Program-made: the position numbers and the translations under genes
The notes under the pieces: model-generated
The model's database searches: none
What the model saw: the letters and a program-made list of their open reading frames with translations, nothing else
What the model was told of the DNA's origin: nothing
Shown: positions 41,501 to 56,500 of the stretch, piece after piece
How positions within the stretch are numbered: the stretch's first letter is position 1
How the letters are laid out: each line of letters opens with the position of its first letter
Assembly (NCBI GenBank): GCA_025267735.1
Contig: CM046298.1
Coordinates: 39,705,917 to 39,769,916 of the forward strand
Length of the DNA stretch: 64,000 bases
Direction: 5' to 3'
DNA from: Mactra quadrangularis
Taxonomy: Eukaryota; Mollusca; Bivalvia; Venerida; Mactridae

Positions 41501-44500
41501 GTAGCAAAGGGGCTAGAATGAAAATTTTAAAGATTATTTTGAGTAAAAAGTCAAAGAAATTATAAAAAAGTAGGAAAATACAGGCTGTTTAATTAGAAAT
41601 ATTACAATGGGTTAACTGTGTTTAAATTGTCCAAGTCATAACAGGGATAGACTGAATGTTTAATTCATACAAACAATTAGTTAAACCTTGGCCAAAATTT
41701 GACCATTTTGGTACTTAAATGAAATCTGCATCAACGAGAAATGTTCACATATACTGTATACTGCAGATGGCTTGCCCATGCCCAGAATACTGCCTTATGA
41801 GGAGGTAAGCTTGCATTTGTGAGTCAGCAGTGCAACTTAGGCTACTTAGCATTCTCTGGGCTATAAAATGAAAGAACTAGCCATATAAGCTCTAATCCTG
41901 GTTACATGTACCATCGCAATCATGGGCTGAGGAATGATGGGAAAAAATTGCAACTTTTGCCCTTTTTCAGCTGCTAATTTGTACTTCAGACATGAAATGC
42001 CCATGAAATGATGCATATTGTGCTCCTACTTTTCAGACCATATAATTATGCTACCCTTTCACCATTTTACGCTTTTACACATGTAGCTGGTTCCCTGTTA
42101 CTAGACTTCCTTAATTGAATTTCCACAAAATGAAATAAAAAAGGCCATGGAAGGCCTTCAGTGGCCATTTTGAAGGGAATTAAAATGCATAAATTTTGTT
42201 TGCATCAATGTGTACAGGTATGGAATAAATATTTTATTCTTATCATAATTAAATTACTCACAGTTTACAAACTTGTCCTTTTCCTCCTTGTTGTAAGAAT
42301 GGAGACATTACTGAGTTGTGTATGTAATCAAAGAAACATCGCTGAAGTTTGGAACACTCTGCCAAATCAAATTCTTCATGTTCTTAAATAAATAAAACCA
42401 TCACATATTATATTTAAAAGATGCTTACTGTTGGCGAAGTTAAGATTTAATTCAGAGGATGCATATGCATTAATTCTGTTTAGCAAGTCAATACAAATCA
42501 AAATATGTTGAAATATATTATTATATAATACAGAGCTCACCTTTTTGTCACACCCCTATTTTACAACTGGTGTACATTACTATGTCAATGAGGTCCTACA
42601 TAATAAAATTATATGCATATTTTGTCGATATACATGATCAATATCATATATGGCGTGATGCCATTTTTTCTTCACAATGACATCATTTATCTTATACATG
42701 TATAAAATGATTTAAAGTTGAACAATGGAAATACAATATATCAAAAATGTAAGCTTTTATATTTTCATTGAATAAAACCACATTTCAAAGTAAATCATGA
42801 AAGGAAGAAATTTCTTTGAAATGAAATGATAAGTACCTTTAGAGCAGTAATTGTCCAGTATACCAGCGAACTTGGTTTGTACAGGATTGAGCAATGCTTG
42901 GCTGAAGTCACTCTGTATATAATGGTCATACATACACTGACTGAAGTTTTGCCAAGTATTACATAAGGAGTTCAACATGATAGCATCTGCAAAAAACAAA
43001 TACAAGGTGCTGAAATCATTGATTGGAACATTTATTGGCAGGTCTGTTACATTTACAAAATTCCTATTACGCTAACTAAAATGTTCTAAAAATAATTATA
43101 TACATGTAACAGGGTAAGGCTTAGACTATAAATTGCTATTTTTTACAATGTAAATTATAAGGTAAAAATACATAAGTCACAGAATGGGAAAAACATGCAG
43201 CCCGACTAAGTCTGGAACCCAAGACCCCTTAGAATCTCTAAGGTTCCCATGGAGGGTCACGTCGAGATGACCTTTATGTCGACCAATCAATGCTTAGCTT
43301 TCATCTAGACGAAACACTAATCATAGCACTTTGATTTTGTAATTTCTTTTTTTAGACCAAGATTTGCGAGCTAATTTTACAGTAGTTCTATTTACAGTCT
43401 GTGATTGGATGGCTTATTTCGAATTGCATGACGTAGATGATGTAAACATTACTAAGTTGCTAAACGTAACAATTTCTTCATGAAAATCATAATGAGAAAA
43501 GGTCACCTGAAAGTGACCCTCATAAGAAAATGGCCAGATCTAAATTAGCAAGTGAGTGAGCAGAGAGTTTATGTCAGGTTTTAATCAGATTGGTTTTTTA
43601 TGTAATTCAACTTCGAATATTTTTTTTCAATAATTATATGGATCTAGTATGTGCAATCATTATTATGTAAGTCAAAGAAGAGTTATACAGTAAAACTCGG
43701 ATATAACATACTCGCTGGGCCATAGAAAAAAGGTATGTTATAACCGAGGTATGTTATATCCATATAGCATACTAAGTATGTTATATATCAAAATGAAAAA
43801 CGGGCCAGAAAAAATGGTATGTTGTAACGGAGTGTATGTTATAACCGAGTATGTTATATCGGAGTTTTACTGTACACATTTTGATTGGCAATTTCAGCTT
43901 TTTCTTCATCCAGTTTGCTGATTTTTAGCAGATGTCTGACCAATCATGTCTAAAATAGCAGAGTTTAGACTAAGTGCCAATATTGAGACTTATTATGGCC
44001 AAAATTACTACTGAATTTTCAAAAAAAATATAATATTATAAAAAATAAAAGTTTTAAATGCATAATTGAGATACATTAGACCCTTTTTTTATTCAAAATA
44101 TTTTATTCAAAATTGGACCATTAAGTTGAAACATCTATTTTGAATTAATTTTATACATTATAGCTGCATAAAACAAGTTAAACTAATCAAAAACTTACCA
44201 AGTTCATTTTTACATGGAGACTTGGTATTTTCAATTAGTTCTTTAATAGAACTAAAACAAGTTTCATCCAATGAAAAACTTGAAATTATAATGTTAGCTT
44301 GTGTCAAAGCAAACAAATATTCAGCATCACTACAATTCCTTATATTTTCTACAAAACATATTGTGACCATTTCAGAGTTACTGCAAAATATAAAAATCAG
44401 TAATACATATATTTAATGTACCAAGGTATAAAAATGTATTGACCTTACTAAAAGCATAATTATAACTTTTTTTGCATGGGCAAGGGTTTTTATGAGAGTA

Positions 44501-47500
44501 GATCACCCTAGACTTCAATCTGTGGACATGTAGTTTGTTTTGGGTGAAATTAAACCATAACAAATTAAGTCGATTAAAATTACTATTAAGCAAAGGTTTT
44601 TAAATATTCAACTATTGAGGTACCAGTGCAATTTGTACGTTTATAATTTCATTGTAGTTTGTGATAGTAACAGCAAATTAATATTTTTGTAGGGAAATCA
44701 TTCTGACAGACTTAATAGGTAAGGGCAAAGCTAGTCTTACTGTAAGTAAAAGAAAAAGGATGTAGAATAGCTTTAGCTAGGTCACCCAACAGACAGTTTT
44801 TAACATTTTAGCCAGAAACCAGAGTATAGACTATGTTCACCCTGACTAATCAGACAGTTATAAGCAATAGACCTAATCGGGAACTCAAATTTATGGGTTT
44901 TTCCGTCTGTGCACAGCCGGTACAAACAAATTTTTCTACACATTATTGCTAAATAGCATGAACTATGGATTAAATCCTATTGTTCTTTGTACACATGCTT
45001 TCATTGTAACGGTGAAAGTTTGTTTGTACCGGAGAGGAAAGCCCAAATATTTGAATTCCGGCTATAGTCTATTATGAGCTAAGAATAAAATAATGGTTAT
45101 TACCCGCAAGGATCTTCTTCCACTACCATAAAGTCATCAAAACAAGCCATAGCAACATCCATGTCACAAACACCAACATCTTTACATTCTGGTTCTAATA
45201 CAGGGGCTCCATACTCGTCAGGTAGTTCAAGTTCAAGGTCAGGTAGGTCACATTCTAACCCCATTAACATACTTATTATTGGATTATCTCTCTGTGATAA
45301 CAAGTCTGTAACATTCTCAGCTAAGTCTTTATTACATTTATAGTTGATAAACAAGTTTTCAGCGCAGGATTTGATGTCTACCATAATTTCAACTATTGGT
45401 CTGAAATGATACATTGAAATGTCATTAAAAACCATTGTTCATTAAATCTGATAGGGACCACAATGGAAATCAAGGCTTGCCTTTTTTGTGCTAACTGTTG
45501 TGTTGGTGCGCTAATTATATAGTAAATTACCACGTGCTGTCTGTAATATGTTTTCTTTGTAATTTTGCTATGTGTACACTATGCCAAATAAACATTTTCA
45601 TCTTTAGTGTTATTTCCGTATTCAGGGTGCAACCAACCTTTGATTTCATTAAGAAATTGTTTGTAAAAAAATAAAAAACTCTACAAAATATAAAAAATCC
45701 ACTAAATTATTAGATCATGTTAAGAAAACAATGATAGAAAGGTTGGTAAACTATAGACGTACAGTAATAACAAGTCTGTTCAAATCAGGCATAACTAGAC
45801 CTAACACTCAATGTGATAACATACTCTCAACAGTGTTTGTCAAGAAATTGGGTGCAGAGGAAATGAGCAGACAAGATTTTTTATCAAAGGGCCATAACTC
45901 TGAGAAAAATCAATGGACAGTAAACAAAATAGGACATGAAATTTGAATCAAATCTGTAAAATAAGTGCTAAGAACTTAAGCAGACAATAAAAAACTACAG
46001 ATCGACCAACCAACCAAGCGTCCAACAAGCTGGCTAAATACCTCCCAGGAGGCTTGTACAAAATGTTTGTTTGTTTTGTTAGGTTTAACACTGTAGCAAC
46101 ACATTGTATGGGTTATATAACAGTGGTCAGTCAACCTACTCACTCTTCCTGGAAAGGCCAAATCTCTGGATTTAGCTGTAAACCAACTACCAAGCACATA
46201 CTTTCCTCAGTGGCTGACAACTGCTCTACATAATTAAGAATCATTGGTAGGAGAGAGAATGGCCGTAGAAAAAATTTCATGACCAAGCTACACAAAAGTA
46301 TGCCCCTGCCCAGGAATCGAACCCAGGACCCCACGATCAGTAGACTTGGGTGCTACCAACTGAGCTAGCCGTGTGGCTTCAACATCATGTACTAAGTGTA
46401 CTTTGTAACTTACCCACAACTAAAACCAAGAGTCAAGTCACTAACAGAATCAATACATTCCTCAACGATATCAATAATATCACACATAGCTGGTGAGTCA
46501 TCATCTGATTTCTTTTCTTTCTTATCAACAATAATTGATGAATTAGAACTCCAGCATTGAAGAGCAGCCACTTCTTTCTCACATCTATAAAATAAATATT
46601 TTTTGTTGCGTTAAACATCATAGCAAAACATTGTATAGATCTCATTACCGCAGACAGTCAACCTTCTCACAGTTCCACAAAAGGCTAAATCTATGGATTT
46701 AGCTGTTAATAGATTAAGCTGTTTTCCAGTTATGTACTAGGCTCATAGTTCCATCAGTGACGGACAACTGTCCAACATGATTAAGAATCAGTGGTAGGAG
46801 GGAAAATGACTGTAAAATTAAATACAATACCAAAATTGATGAAAGTATGCCCGCACAGGAAAAATATAAATATATATGTTCAATTTATATCATACAAGTA
46901 CTATACAAGTCTTTTATATGAAAAATTTAAAATAGCTATTTATAGGATTTTAACATAAATATTAACTTTTATAAAACTCAAAATATTGTATTATAGAAAC
47001 ATTTATGAAGCAACAAAGCAGTGTCCTGATAATGACAATGTTAGTGCATTTTAACATACAATTGTAAAATGTCGTGATTTTATGTATACTTAGTATACAT
47101 GTACATACTTATCCAGTAAAGGAACAGTAATATTACAAAAGCACTTTTTGAGATTTTTATTTTATATTTCTGGCAATCTATAGACCAGTTTTCCTTAAAA
47201 TATACAGAATTCATTTTTCCAGACAGACAATACACATTTAAAAAAATTTTGCTTAATTAAGACAAACAGAACAGAACAGATATTTTATTTTAGGCTTTAA
47301 GAAATACTCATTACCCAAAATAAAAACAATAAAAACATTAAAATACAATTTCAAATATAGTTTTTGTGATCTCCTTTAAAAGGCCAAGAGAAAAAATCTT
47401 ATTACCTATTGCCTATGTAAGAGACAACACTGTTAATCTCTAAGCTCAAATCTGCTCTATCTCCACATGGAGGCATATAGGCATTCAAACATTCTAATGT

Positions 47501-50500
47501 TGAGAATACTTTACTGTAAAGATAAAATATGAATCTTTAGTAACAATGATTAATAAAGTAAAAAATAACCATCCTAGGATGGAAATCACAACCTTTTGAG
47601 TCACAAGTGGACAACACAGCATTATGTTGTCATAAAAGCTAGCTTGAAGTCAAGGGAGAATAAGTGCTGTCTAATACCTCAGCTATACGTTCATTCGTAT
47701 TACATAATTGTATACAATAATAAATTCTCTGCGTTCAAAACAGCCAAATAAACAGAACCCTGCAACTACATGTTGCAAAACATATAGTAACTGTTCAAAA
47801 TAAAATTTCAAAATAATCAAAAAAAATAATTTGGACAGCTTGTATTTTAAAAAAAATACTTACAATAAATTAGCAATACAATACAGTATACAAGTTAATG
47901 ATGAAAATGACAGGACCTTTAATAAATGAAAGACCCTCAACTTACTAGCAGACTTTGTTATCGTCAAACATCACAGATGATCTTAAAAATTGAGCCATGT
48001 CTGTAATACAGTATTTAGCCTCGCTAATGTCACATTCAACTTTTTCTTCCTCCTCAGTGTAAAAACCTACACATAGTTTCTGTGATTGACTCATAATTAA
48101 TTTATGAACCACCTCTAAGGCTTGTTGTTGGTAGGAAGCACATGATACACTCAATGATGTAACAACCTGGTTTAGTGAATCAACAGTTCTGAAATAACCA
48201 AAGATACAGATGTATTAATGAAAAAACTACAAAGGGAAATAATCCATAATTAAGGCAGATTATGGTTACTTTCTAATTCTGTTCATCACATGGTATGTTA
48301 TCATTGTATGAAGTTTCTTAAGATCTGACAATAAATGCCAGAAATATATGGTAAAGAAAAATGCAATTGTTAAAAGACATGGAATGCCCGCCTGACAGCC
48401 TGCCCGAATGCCCGTCCACCTGCCCTTGTTTCGCCAAACTATTAGCCAAATTTTTCGTTGAAATATCCACCTAAAAAGTGCCATTTAAAGTATGCTGCTA
48501 ATTACAAAGTGTACATATTCAGCCTACTCTACAATGTTGTACTATAACTCCTGGTCATTGAAATCTCATTCAGACAGGTGACTTCTCACAGTACCCATTC
48601 ACACCTGGATGGAGTGGAACAATTATTGGTAAGTTTCTTGCTAGAGAAATAAACAGTGCCAATAGTTGGGTTCGAACCTGGTACCATCACTAAGTGCACA
48701 TTCAACCACCAGACCACTGTTTTTACTTATAGTTATATTAAGTATATGGACTATTTTGTTCTCAAATTGAGTATTGAGACTCATCATGATCTACCATCCC
48801 ATGATATTGCAGTAACCAAGGTGGTCTAAATAGCTGAACTCTACTGCATTAAGCCACTAGAAAACATGGACAACCAAATAGATTCTATGTGGCACAGTCA
48901 ATCATGCAAGCTAAATGGTAACACCTAACTGAACACATTCCTCAACCATATAATTATAACAAAGTCATTGAATTGAGTTCTCTTGGAAACGAGATCAGTG
49001 TTCCAAGTATAATAGTAATGGGCAAAAACCATCAACTGACCCTGTTCTATGAAATACAATGTAAGTAATATCCAAAACCCTGAATTAAATTTTACTCTCC
49101 TTGAGTTTTGGACTAATGAGTTAAGGGGATTAATGTAGAACAGGGAAAATTTGCCTTTTTGGACTAGTGGTGTAAGGGGGTATGTGTAAAACAAAATTTT
49201 TTTTTTCATTTTTGGACTAGTGGGTTAAAGAAAAAGTGTAGAACAGTGAAAATTTGCCTTTTTGGACAAGTGGGTTGAGCCAATTAAAGTGGAACAGTGA
49301 AAATTTGCGTTTTTGGACAAGTGGGTTGAGCCGATTAAAGTGGAACAGTGAAAATTTGCGTTTTTGGACAAGTGGGTCGAGCCAATTAAAGTGGAACAGT
49401 GAAAATTTGCGTTTTTGGACAAGTGGGTTGAGCCAATTAAAGTGGAACAGTGAAAATTTGCGTTTTTGGACAAGTGGGTTGAGCCAACTAAAGTGGAACA
49501 GTGAAAATGTGCGTTTTTGGACAAGTGGGTTGAGGGGATTAAAGTAAAACAGTGAAAATTTGTGTTTTTGGACAAGTGGGTTGAGGGGATTAAAGTGGAA
49601 CAGTGAAAATGTGCGTTTTTGGACAAGTGGGTTGAGCCAACTAAAGTGGAACAGTGAAAATTTGCGTTTTTGGACAAGTGGGTTGAGCCAATTAAAGTGG
49701 AACAGTGAAAATTTGCGTTTTTGGACTAGTGGGTTGAGCCAATTAAAGTGGAACAGTGAAAATTTGCGTTTTTGGACAAGTGGGTTGAGGGGATTAAAGT
49801 GGAACAGTGAAAATTTGCGTTTTTAGACAAGTGGGTTGAGGGGATTAAAGTGGAACAGTGAAAATTTGCATTTTTGGACAATTGGGTTGAGCCAATTAAA
49901 GTGGAACAGTGAAAATTTGCGTTTTTGGACAAGTGGGTTGAGCCAATTAAAGTGGAACAGTGAAAATTTGCGTTTTTGGACAAGTGGGTTGAGCCAATTA
50001 AAGTGGAACAGTGAAAATGTGCGTTTTTGGACAAGTGGGTTGAGGGGATTAAAGTAAAACAGTGAAAATTTGTGTTTTTGGACAAGTGGGTTGAGGGGAT
50101 TAAAGTGGAACAGTGAAAATGTGCGTTTTTGGACAAGTGGGTTGAGCCGATTAAAGTGGAACAGTGAAAATTTGCGTTTTTGGACAAGTGGGTTGAGGGG
50201 ATTAAAGTAAAACAGTGAAAATTTGCGTTTTTGGACAAGTGGGTTGAGGGGATTAAAGTGGAACAGTGAAAATTTGCGTTTTTGGACAAGTGGGTTGAGG
50301 GGATTAAAGTAAAACAGTGAAAATTTGCGTTTTTGGACAAGTGGGTTGAGGGGATTAAAGTGGAACAGTGAAAATTTGCATTTTTGGACAAGTGGGTTGA
50401 GGGGATTAAAGTGGAACAGTGAAAATTTGCGTTTTTGGACAAGTAGGTTGAGGGGATTAAAGTGGAACAGTGAAAATGTGCGTTTTTGGACAAGTGGGTT

Positions 50501-53500
50501 GAGGGGATTAATGTGGAACAGTGAAAATTTGCATTTTAAGACTTAAGTGGGTAAAGGGGATATGTGTAGATAAGTGAAGATTTTAACTCATAAGATAAGT
50601 GTGATATGTAACTTACCTGCATATTTGAGTTGTTTCTTCCACACTATGATATGAGAGAGACATTGAGTATATTAAAGCATTGCAGGATTTATATACTACA
50701 TCAATAAAGTCACATTCACTAGGAGTGTTTCCTGTAAATAAAATATAATAATCTAAGTTATATAGTTTAAAAAAACAACATATCTTTCAAATGTTGAAGA
50801 ACTCTGAGATTACAGGTGGTGGCTACAGTTTTGTAATATAATTCAAGCAAAAATCATGCAATTTTAGGATAACCATTTTTTGCCAAATTTGAGAGAATTT
50901 ACAGTTTCAACAAAAACAGGACTTATCTCCTCATAAAGAAGAAGATGATTGCTTGTAAATGATGAAGTTGGATACAGTATGAACAGAAAGACCAGCATGT
51001 CAACACACTCCTGCTACATTAAATGAAGTCATTGAGAATTGAGATGTTTCTTACATTGTGCCTTTAGAAATAAAAGTATGTATATAAAAAGCAAATAAAA
51101 CATATGTTTCTTTGAGGTAAAATTTAAGACATTACTACACAAAACAATATGGCAATCAGTTGATAATCGCCTTGGTAAGGATAATGCCAACTCAGGAAGT
51201 TACACAAATGTACTAATACTAGCGGAACACTTATCTCTATACTGCCGACCTCAGCCATGTATTTACCTCTAAATAAAAAATGAGCAGGTGTGACCGAGCA
51301 GTTATGATGGTGGACTGGTAATAATTGGATAACCAGCTTCAAAATGGTTCAAATCCCATCTAAAACCTATCCCATTGTTCTCATGAGCAAGAAACTTTAT
51401 CTAGCTAGCTCACTACTGAGGGGGGGGGCAGAATAAAAAGAGATTAATCTATGTTGAAAGAACTTGTTTCGCTATCATGCTAAAATAACTAGTATGAAGT
51501 AAACATAAAAACTTACTTGTACACAGTAATCTGAAGATATCTCTGAAAACCTTTTCAAGGTCACCAAAGTCACCTAAATGAAGGACATTCAAACTAGCAG
51601 GTTCACTTGCTATTCCTTGCAGTTCTCTTTTTTGTTCTACAGTATCCATTTTAATAGCAACAGCAAAAATGTGAATGCCAGCAGCTTTAGCATTGTTAGC
51701 AGATGGAATTGTTCTCTCTGGATTAACAGTTGAGTTACCATCCGTAACAACGATACACGTCTGAGGCACACCAGGACGAGCACCATTTACTTCAGTAAAG
51801 AACTGCTTCTGAGCAGTTTCTATAGCAGCAGCTGTGTTTGTTTTACCTTTAGGATATACCATCTCATCAAGAGCAGCAATCAATTGGTCCTTATCTTGTA
51901 CAGTAACACCATCAACGTCTACAATAAAATCTTTAAGGTAGAATATGTTTGTGATATCGTTAGCAAACACTAGGACACCAATACGGACATTACCACTTTC
52001 TAGGTCAGCATTTTCCACAATGTTGATGGCAAACTTTTTAATTTCTATAAAGTTATCAGCACCTACACTACCAGATCCATCAAGTACCATCACAATGTCT
52101 AATTTTACTGATTCACACACTGAAATGAAATCAAAGAGTACAGTTAAAACATTCTGAAGTTTTTTGAATTATATAAATACATTTTTTTTTTAATTAAAAA
52201 AATGTATATGAATACATTTTTAATGAAATAACTAACAGCTGCTTATAATTTGTTTTAGAATAATACTATCACTCATTTTGATATACCAAGTGGGTTTAGG
52301 CACCATATATGAGATGGGGGCCCTACTTTGTTGCTGAAATTTATAGGGGGCACAGCGCCTATCATCACCAGAAAAAATATTGGGGACAGTGAGTGTAGAA
52401 AAATATGCAAAATGCTGATAAGAAAACATGATTTTAGTTACTTAAAGAACTGGCACTTTAGACCTCATTTTTACAAAATATAAGTCGGAGCTAAACTTTC
52501 TTTTTCTGAAAAATGGTCACCCATATAATAATATTGCCAAGTTGCAGATCATCCAGTTAATCAGTAATGAAATTAGGGCATCTTGAAATAGCCCCTAGCA
52601 TGTTAAGGAGAAAAAATGGCTACTTTTCACACATGTGGCAACCAGTAAAGGGCAAACGTACCTTCTTCAACATCGTCATCATCAAATGAAGTATCTTCAC
52701 AATAATCTTCAAACTCTTCATTCATAAAGTCTAGATCTTGATTAACATACAGTTGTAATAGTGGGTTGAATTCTTCATTCTCTATGGCAGCAGTCATATT
52801 GTCCATATACATACATAAATCCTTGGCTAAATTGAGAGTACCAACACTTAATGTGTTTTTAATGCTTGACACAAATGATACATACTGATTGGTAACAACT
52901 GACAAGCTATCAACAACAAATATGTCCCCACTGAAATAGATTAAAACATAAAATCAAACCACTAAAACACTAAATTTGTATGGTAGGCATTGTGACTAGA
53001 GACTAGTCTAGGATATATTTGTGTGGACATGTTTGGAAGAAGTATTTGTAGAAGAGGTTAAAAATGACCCTTGTTAGTCCTTGCTTTAAAGCAAGCTTTT
53101 ATAGCAATATGGTAGTGTCCACTTACCATTCCAGAAGTTCAGGGTTCGAATCTCAGTTCAAACCATGGATTTTCATCTGGGTACATTTGGTGCCCAATGT
53201 TAATAACCCACCAGGAATTGTGAGATAGCACCCTTAGATAGTCCCACAGAAATCAAGCTCCAAGCTCAATGTCTAAATATGTTAGGGAGGGGGTGTATGT
53301 AACAGAGGCATAATGCCACACTTCAAGCTAGCTATTATGACAACATGGTAGCGTGTCCTCCAACAATTCAAGAGGTCATGGGTTTGAATCATGGTTCCAA
53401 GTTCCAACCATGGATTTTTATGAGATTACATATTTATCTGACAGTCAAACCAAGCTAGCAAGACAAGGTCTGTCTTAGATAAACTACACAAGGTGCATCT

Positions 53501-56500
53501 ACAAAATTGTCTATCAGTCATACTAAACATATTGTTGGCTATAATTCAATTTTCATGATGTTCAGACAAAGATCATTGAAAGGATTTATCCAAAAGCAAA
53601 AATTAAATTTCATGTCCAAGAATCAAGACATTATTTGGCAATGATATTCATAATTTAGGAATACAATGGGTTTCTGATAATGTCAGGGAATGGTCATTTC
53701 AACGTTGTGAAAATAAATTAAAATGTTTTAAACTTTATTTAAATAGTAAAAATCTTACATTAACTGTTCAAGATCTGTTTTAATTTCATCTACACAATTA
53801 TCAGATACAGTATAGACATGTGTGGTTACATCCATGAAGAGAATACTGCGTACTTGTGAATTACAACCATCAATATATGACTTCATACATGCTTTAAATG
53901 CCATAAACATATCATCACTGAAAACAAACAAAGATGAAAAACAATAATTCAATGCTGTCAGTCCTATGGGTACGTTCAGTACTTAGAAGAGCCCCAAACC
54001 CAAATTGTTGTATTACTTATCTTAAATAATGTGTATAATACATATTTTCTAGGGGGGGCAGGGTCACTTTCATGCTGACGGCCTGGACTTTCAATTACAA
54101 AAGTAATGAACACATAAAATGGTCTAATTCTTAACAGATTTTGCTGCTTATATTAAGGGGCCACTTGCAGGAACGTGATTCACCCCCCCTTTTCAAACAC
54201 AGATATCCTCATTTATTTGTTTAATTGCAAAGTTTATTTTTTTTAGACATTTTCGTCTTCATGACTACAAAATATAGCTCTGAGAAAAAAACTGTCAAAA
54301 GTCATGGTACAATATTAACATCCCTATTAAATCAGATCATGCCTAAGTGGCAAATTAATCTAATAAAACCATCAAAGATAAAAATCAAAGCGCCGATAGC
54401 GCTGTCAATCATGGGGTTTTGGTAGAGTATATGGCTGTTTACAACTCATGGAAGCATTACAAGGGACCTTTACCTTACATAAACCAGATAAGATATACAC
54501 ATGCTTCTTATCGTCTGCTTGTTAACGCGTAATGCAGACTATATTAATTGCAGTGGTAATTATCCCTTTATTTGCGCAGGCACAACCAAATGTAATCGTC
54601 CGCAACAAATTTTAATGTGGATTTGCCACAGTCCACTACTAAACATGGGGAAACCCAATGTAAAAACAACTAGGAAGTGAGTTTTACAAAATAATTAAGT
54701 TCCTACAAGTTACAATAACTATAAACCATAATCTACCTGCATTCACTGGCATCAGCAGCCAACCAAATCTTATCAACAAGACAGAACTGTCTAGCAGCCT
54801 CAGTGTCACATATAACTGGTTCTTCCATGTAATTCATGTTACAATATCCACCAAGGAGGTTGTCAGCTAATGTCATAGAATCTTGTAAAGTAGCTACTTC
54901 ATTTTCACCACATAATCCATCATACATAACATTCTCAGAAACTATAGATGTGGCATGATATTGTCTGAAAGAGATTTAACATTACATTGTTTGGTCAGCT
55001 CAAAGCTAACAAACTTAACACAAGTACATTTCAGGAAATGAGCTTAAAACCAATAGACCTGATTGAGAACTACAATTTATGGAGATTTCCATCTGTGAAG
55101 AGGCACTACAAACAAAGTGTTTTTACACATTATTGCTGAAAAGCATGAAACATTAATTAAATCCTACATATAGATCTTTGAACACATTTTTTATTGTAAC
55201 AGAGACAAGTTGTATGTTCTGCAAGGAAAAAATCAAATATGTAAATTCAGGATATAGTCTATGATTGCAGGACTCAGAAGGTAGAACATCTGATTTGCAA
55301 GCAGGAGGTTGTAGCTGCTGTAAGTCAAGAATCAGAGGCTTGAAATGTCAACAGTATTACAGCCTACTGTTTCATTAGTGATTCTATATTTTAATGTAAC
55401 ATTATCATAAGATCTTTGATAATACACTGCATCTATGATAAACTTTTCCTCCACGTATCAAGTATGTATCATACAAATATCAAAGAATAGTCACAGTCTG
55501 TCTCAAGACATCATCAGCAGCAACAGTAAGAAGTCATAGCCCTTTCACCCAGCCAAAAAGCAAAAGGGTAATTTTTTAGATTTTTATACTTTTATTATAA
55601 AGAGGACGCAAAGACAAATAAGGAACACAAGAAACTAAGGTGTTTCTGCTTTAAAATAGACAGTGGCAAAACAATTGCTGCAGAAGGTTTTAACAAGGTT
55701 CTAGGGTACATCAACCTCACACTTGTCACAACAGGTTCAATTTAGAACAACAATATCAAATTGTCCTAAAACACAATTATATATACCTGCATAATGATGT
55801 TTTCCATTTGAATGGTGAATTCATTAATGATCCTAAAGCTAATACTCCTGGTGTTCCACACAAAGAATCACCATAGGCACTTACACATTGTCCACGTTCA
55901 AACATTGTAGTAACTTGTATACATACTTCATACAATCCACTATATCTTTCTGACGTACAACCTTCAGTACTAGTCATAACACACTCAATATTAACTTGTA
56001 TGTTACTGCAACAAAATAAAAAGGTTCAGTATATTTTTTGATTATTTAAAAATCTGTCGGATCAAAGCAAAATTTGTTTAATAACAGTAAACTTCTACTA
56101 TTAGGACCATCAAAATGGATGGACAGAAAAGCATAACAGTCCTAATATATGGACCCTCTCCTCCTAAAATCAAATTAAGCATTGCTGAATTAATTGAATT
56201 TAAATTTACATCAATTTACAATAGCCAAGGTGTTCTTTATAGTGGAATTTACACTGATTTGGCTTTTCATTACCAATATTTTATTGATTTTCAGGTGTAT
56301 TTATCATTTGTTTATTTAGAGTTTGAGCCAAATATCAACAATTTTTAAAATATCTATTATTGACATTCTCATTGTACCAACTTCCTGGGCACTTTTCTTC
56401 AGAAGAACTTGCATTGGCCTTTCACACAAAGTATTTCTTCTTACATTCATTCAAGTTGAATCAATATCATATTACCAGTGTTCTAACCACTTGACTTTAA

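Noticed and set aside
46433..46645. Met-rich frame across exon 46414..46584
   Set aside because: Wrong frame: the frame that joins both neighbours reads CEKEVAALQCWSS and carries the module cysteines.
54840..54920. GLCGE in exon 54737..54964 as a second VWD core
   Set aside because: None of the other VWD landmarks (DPH-x-x-TFD, CNCG) is nearby, and the context is a six-cysteine module.
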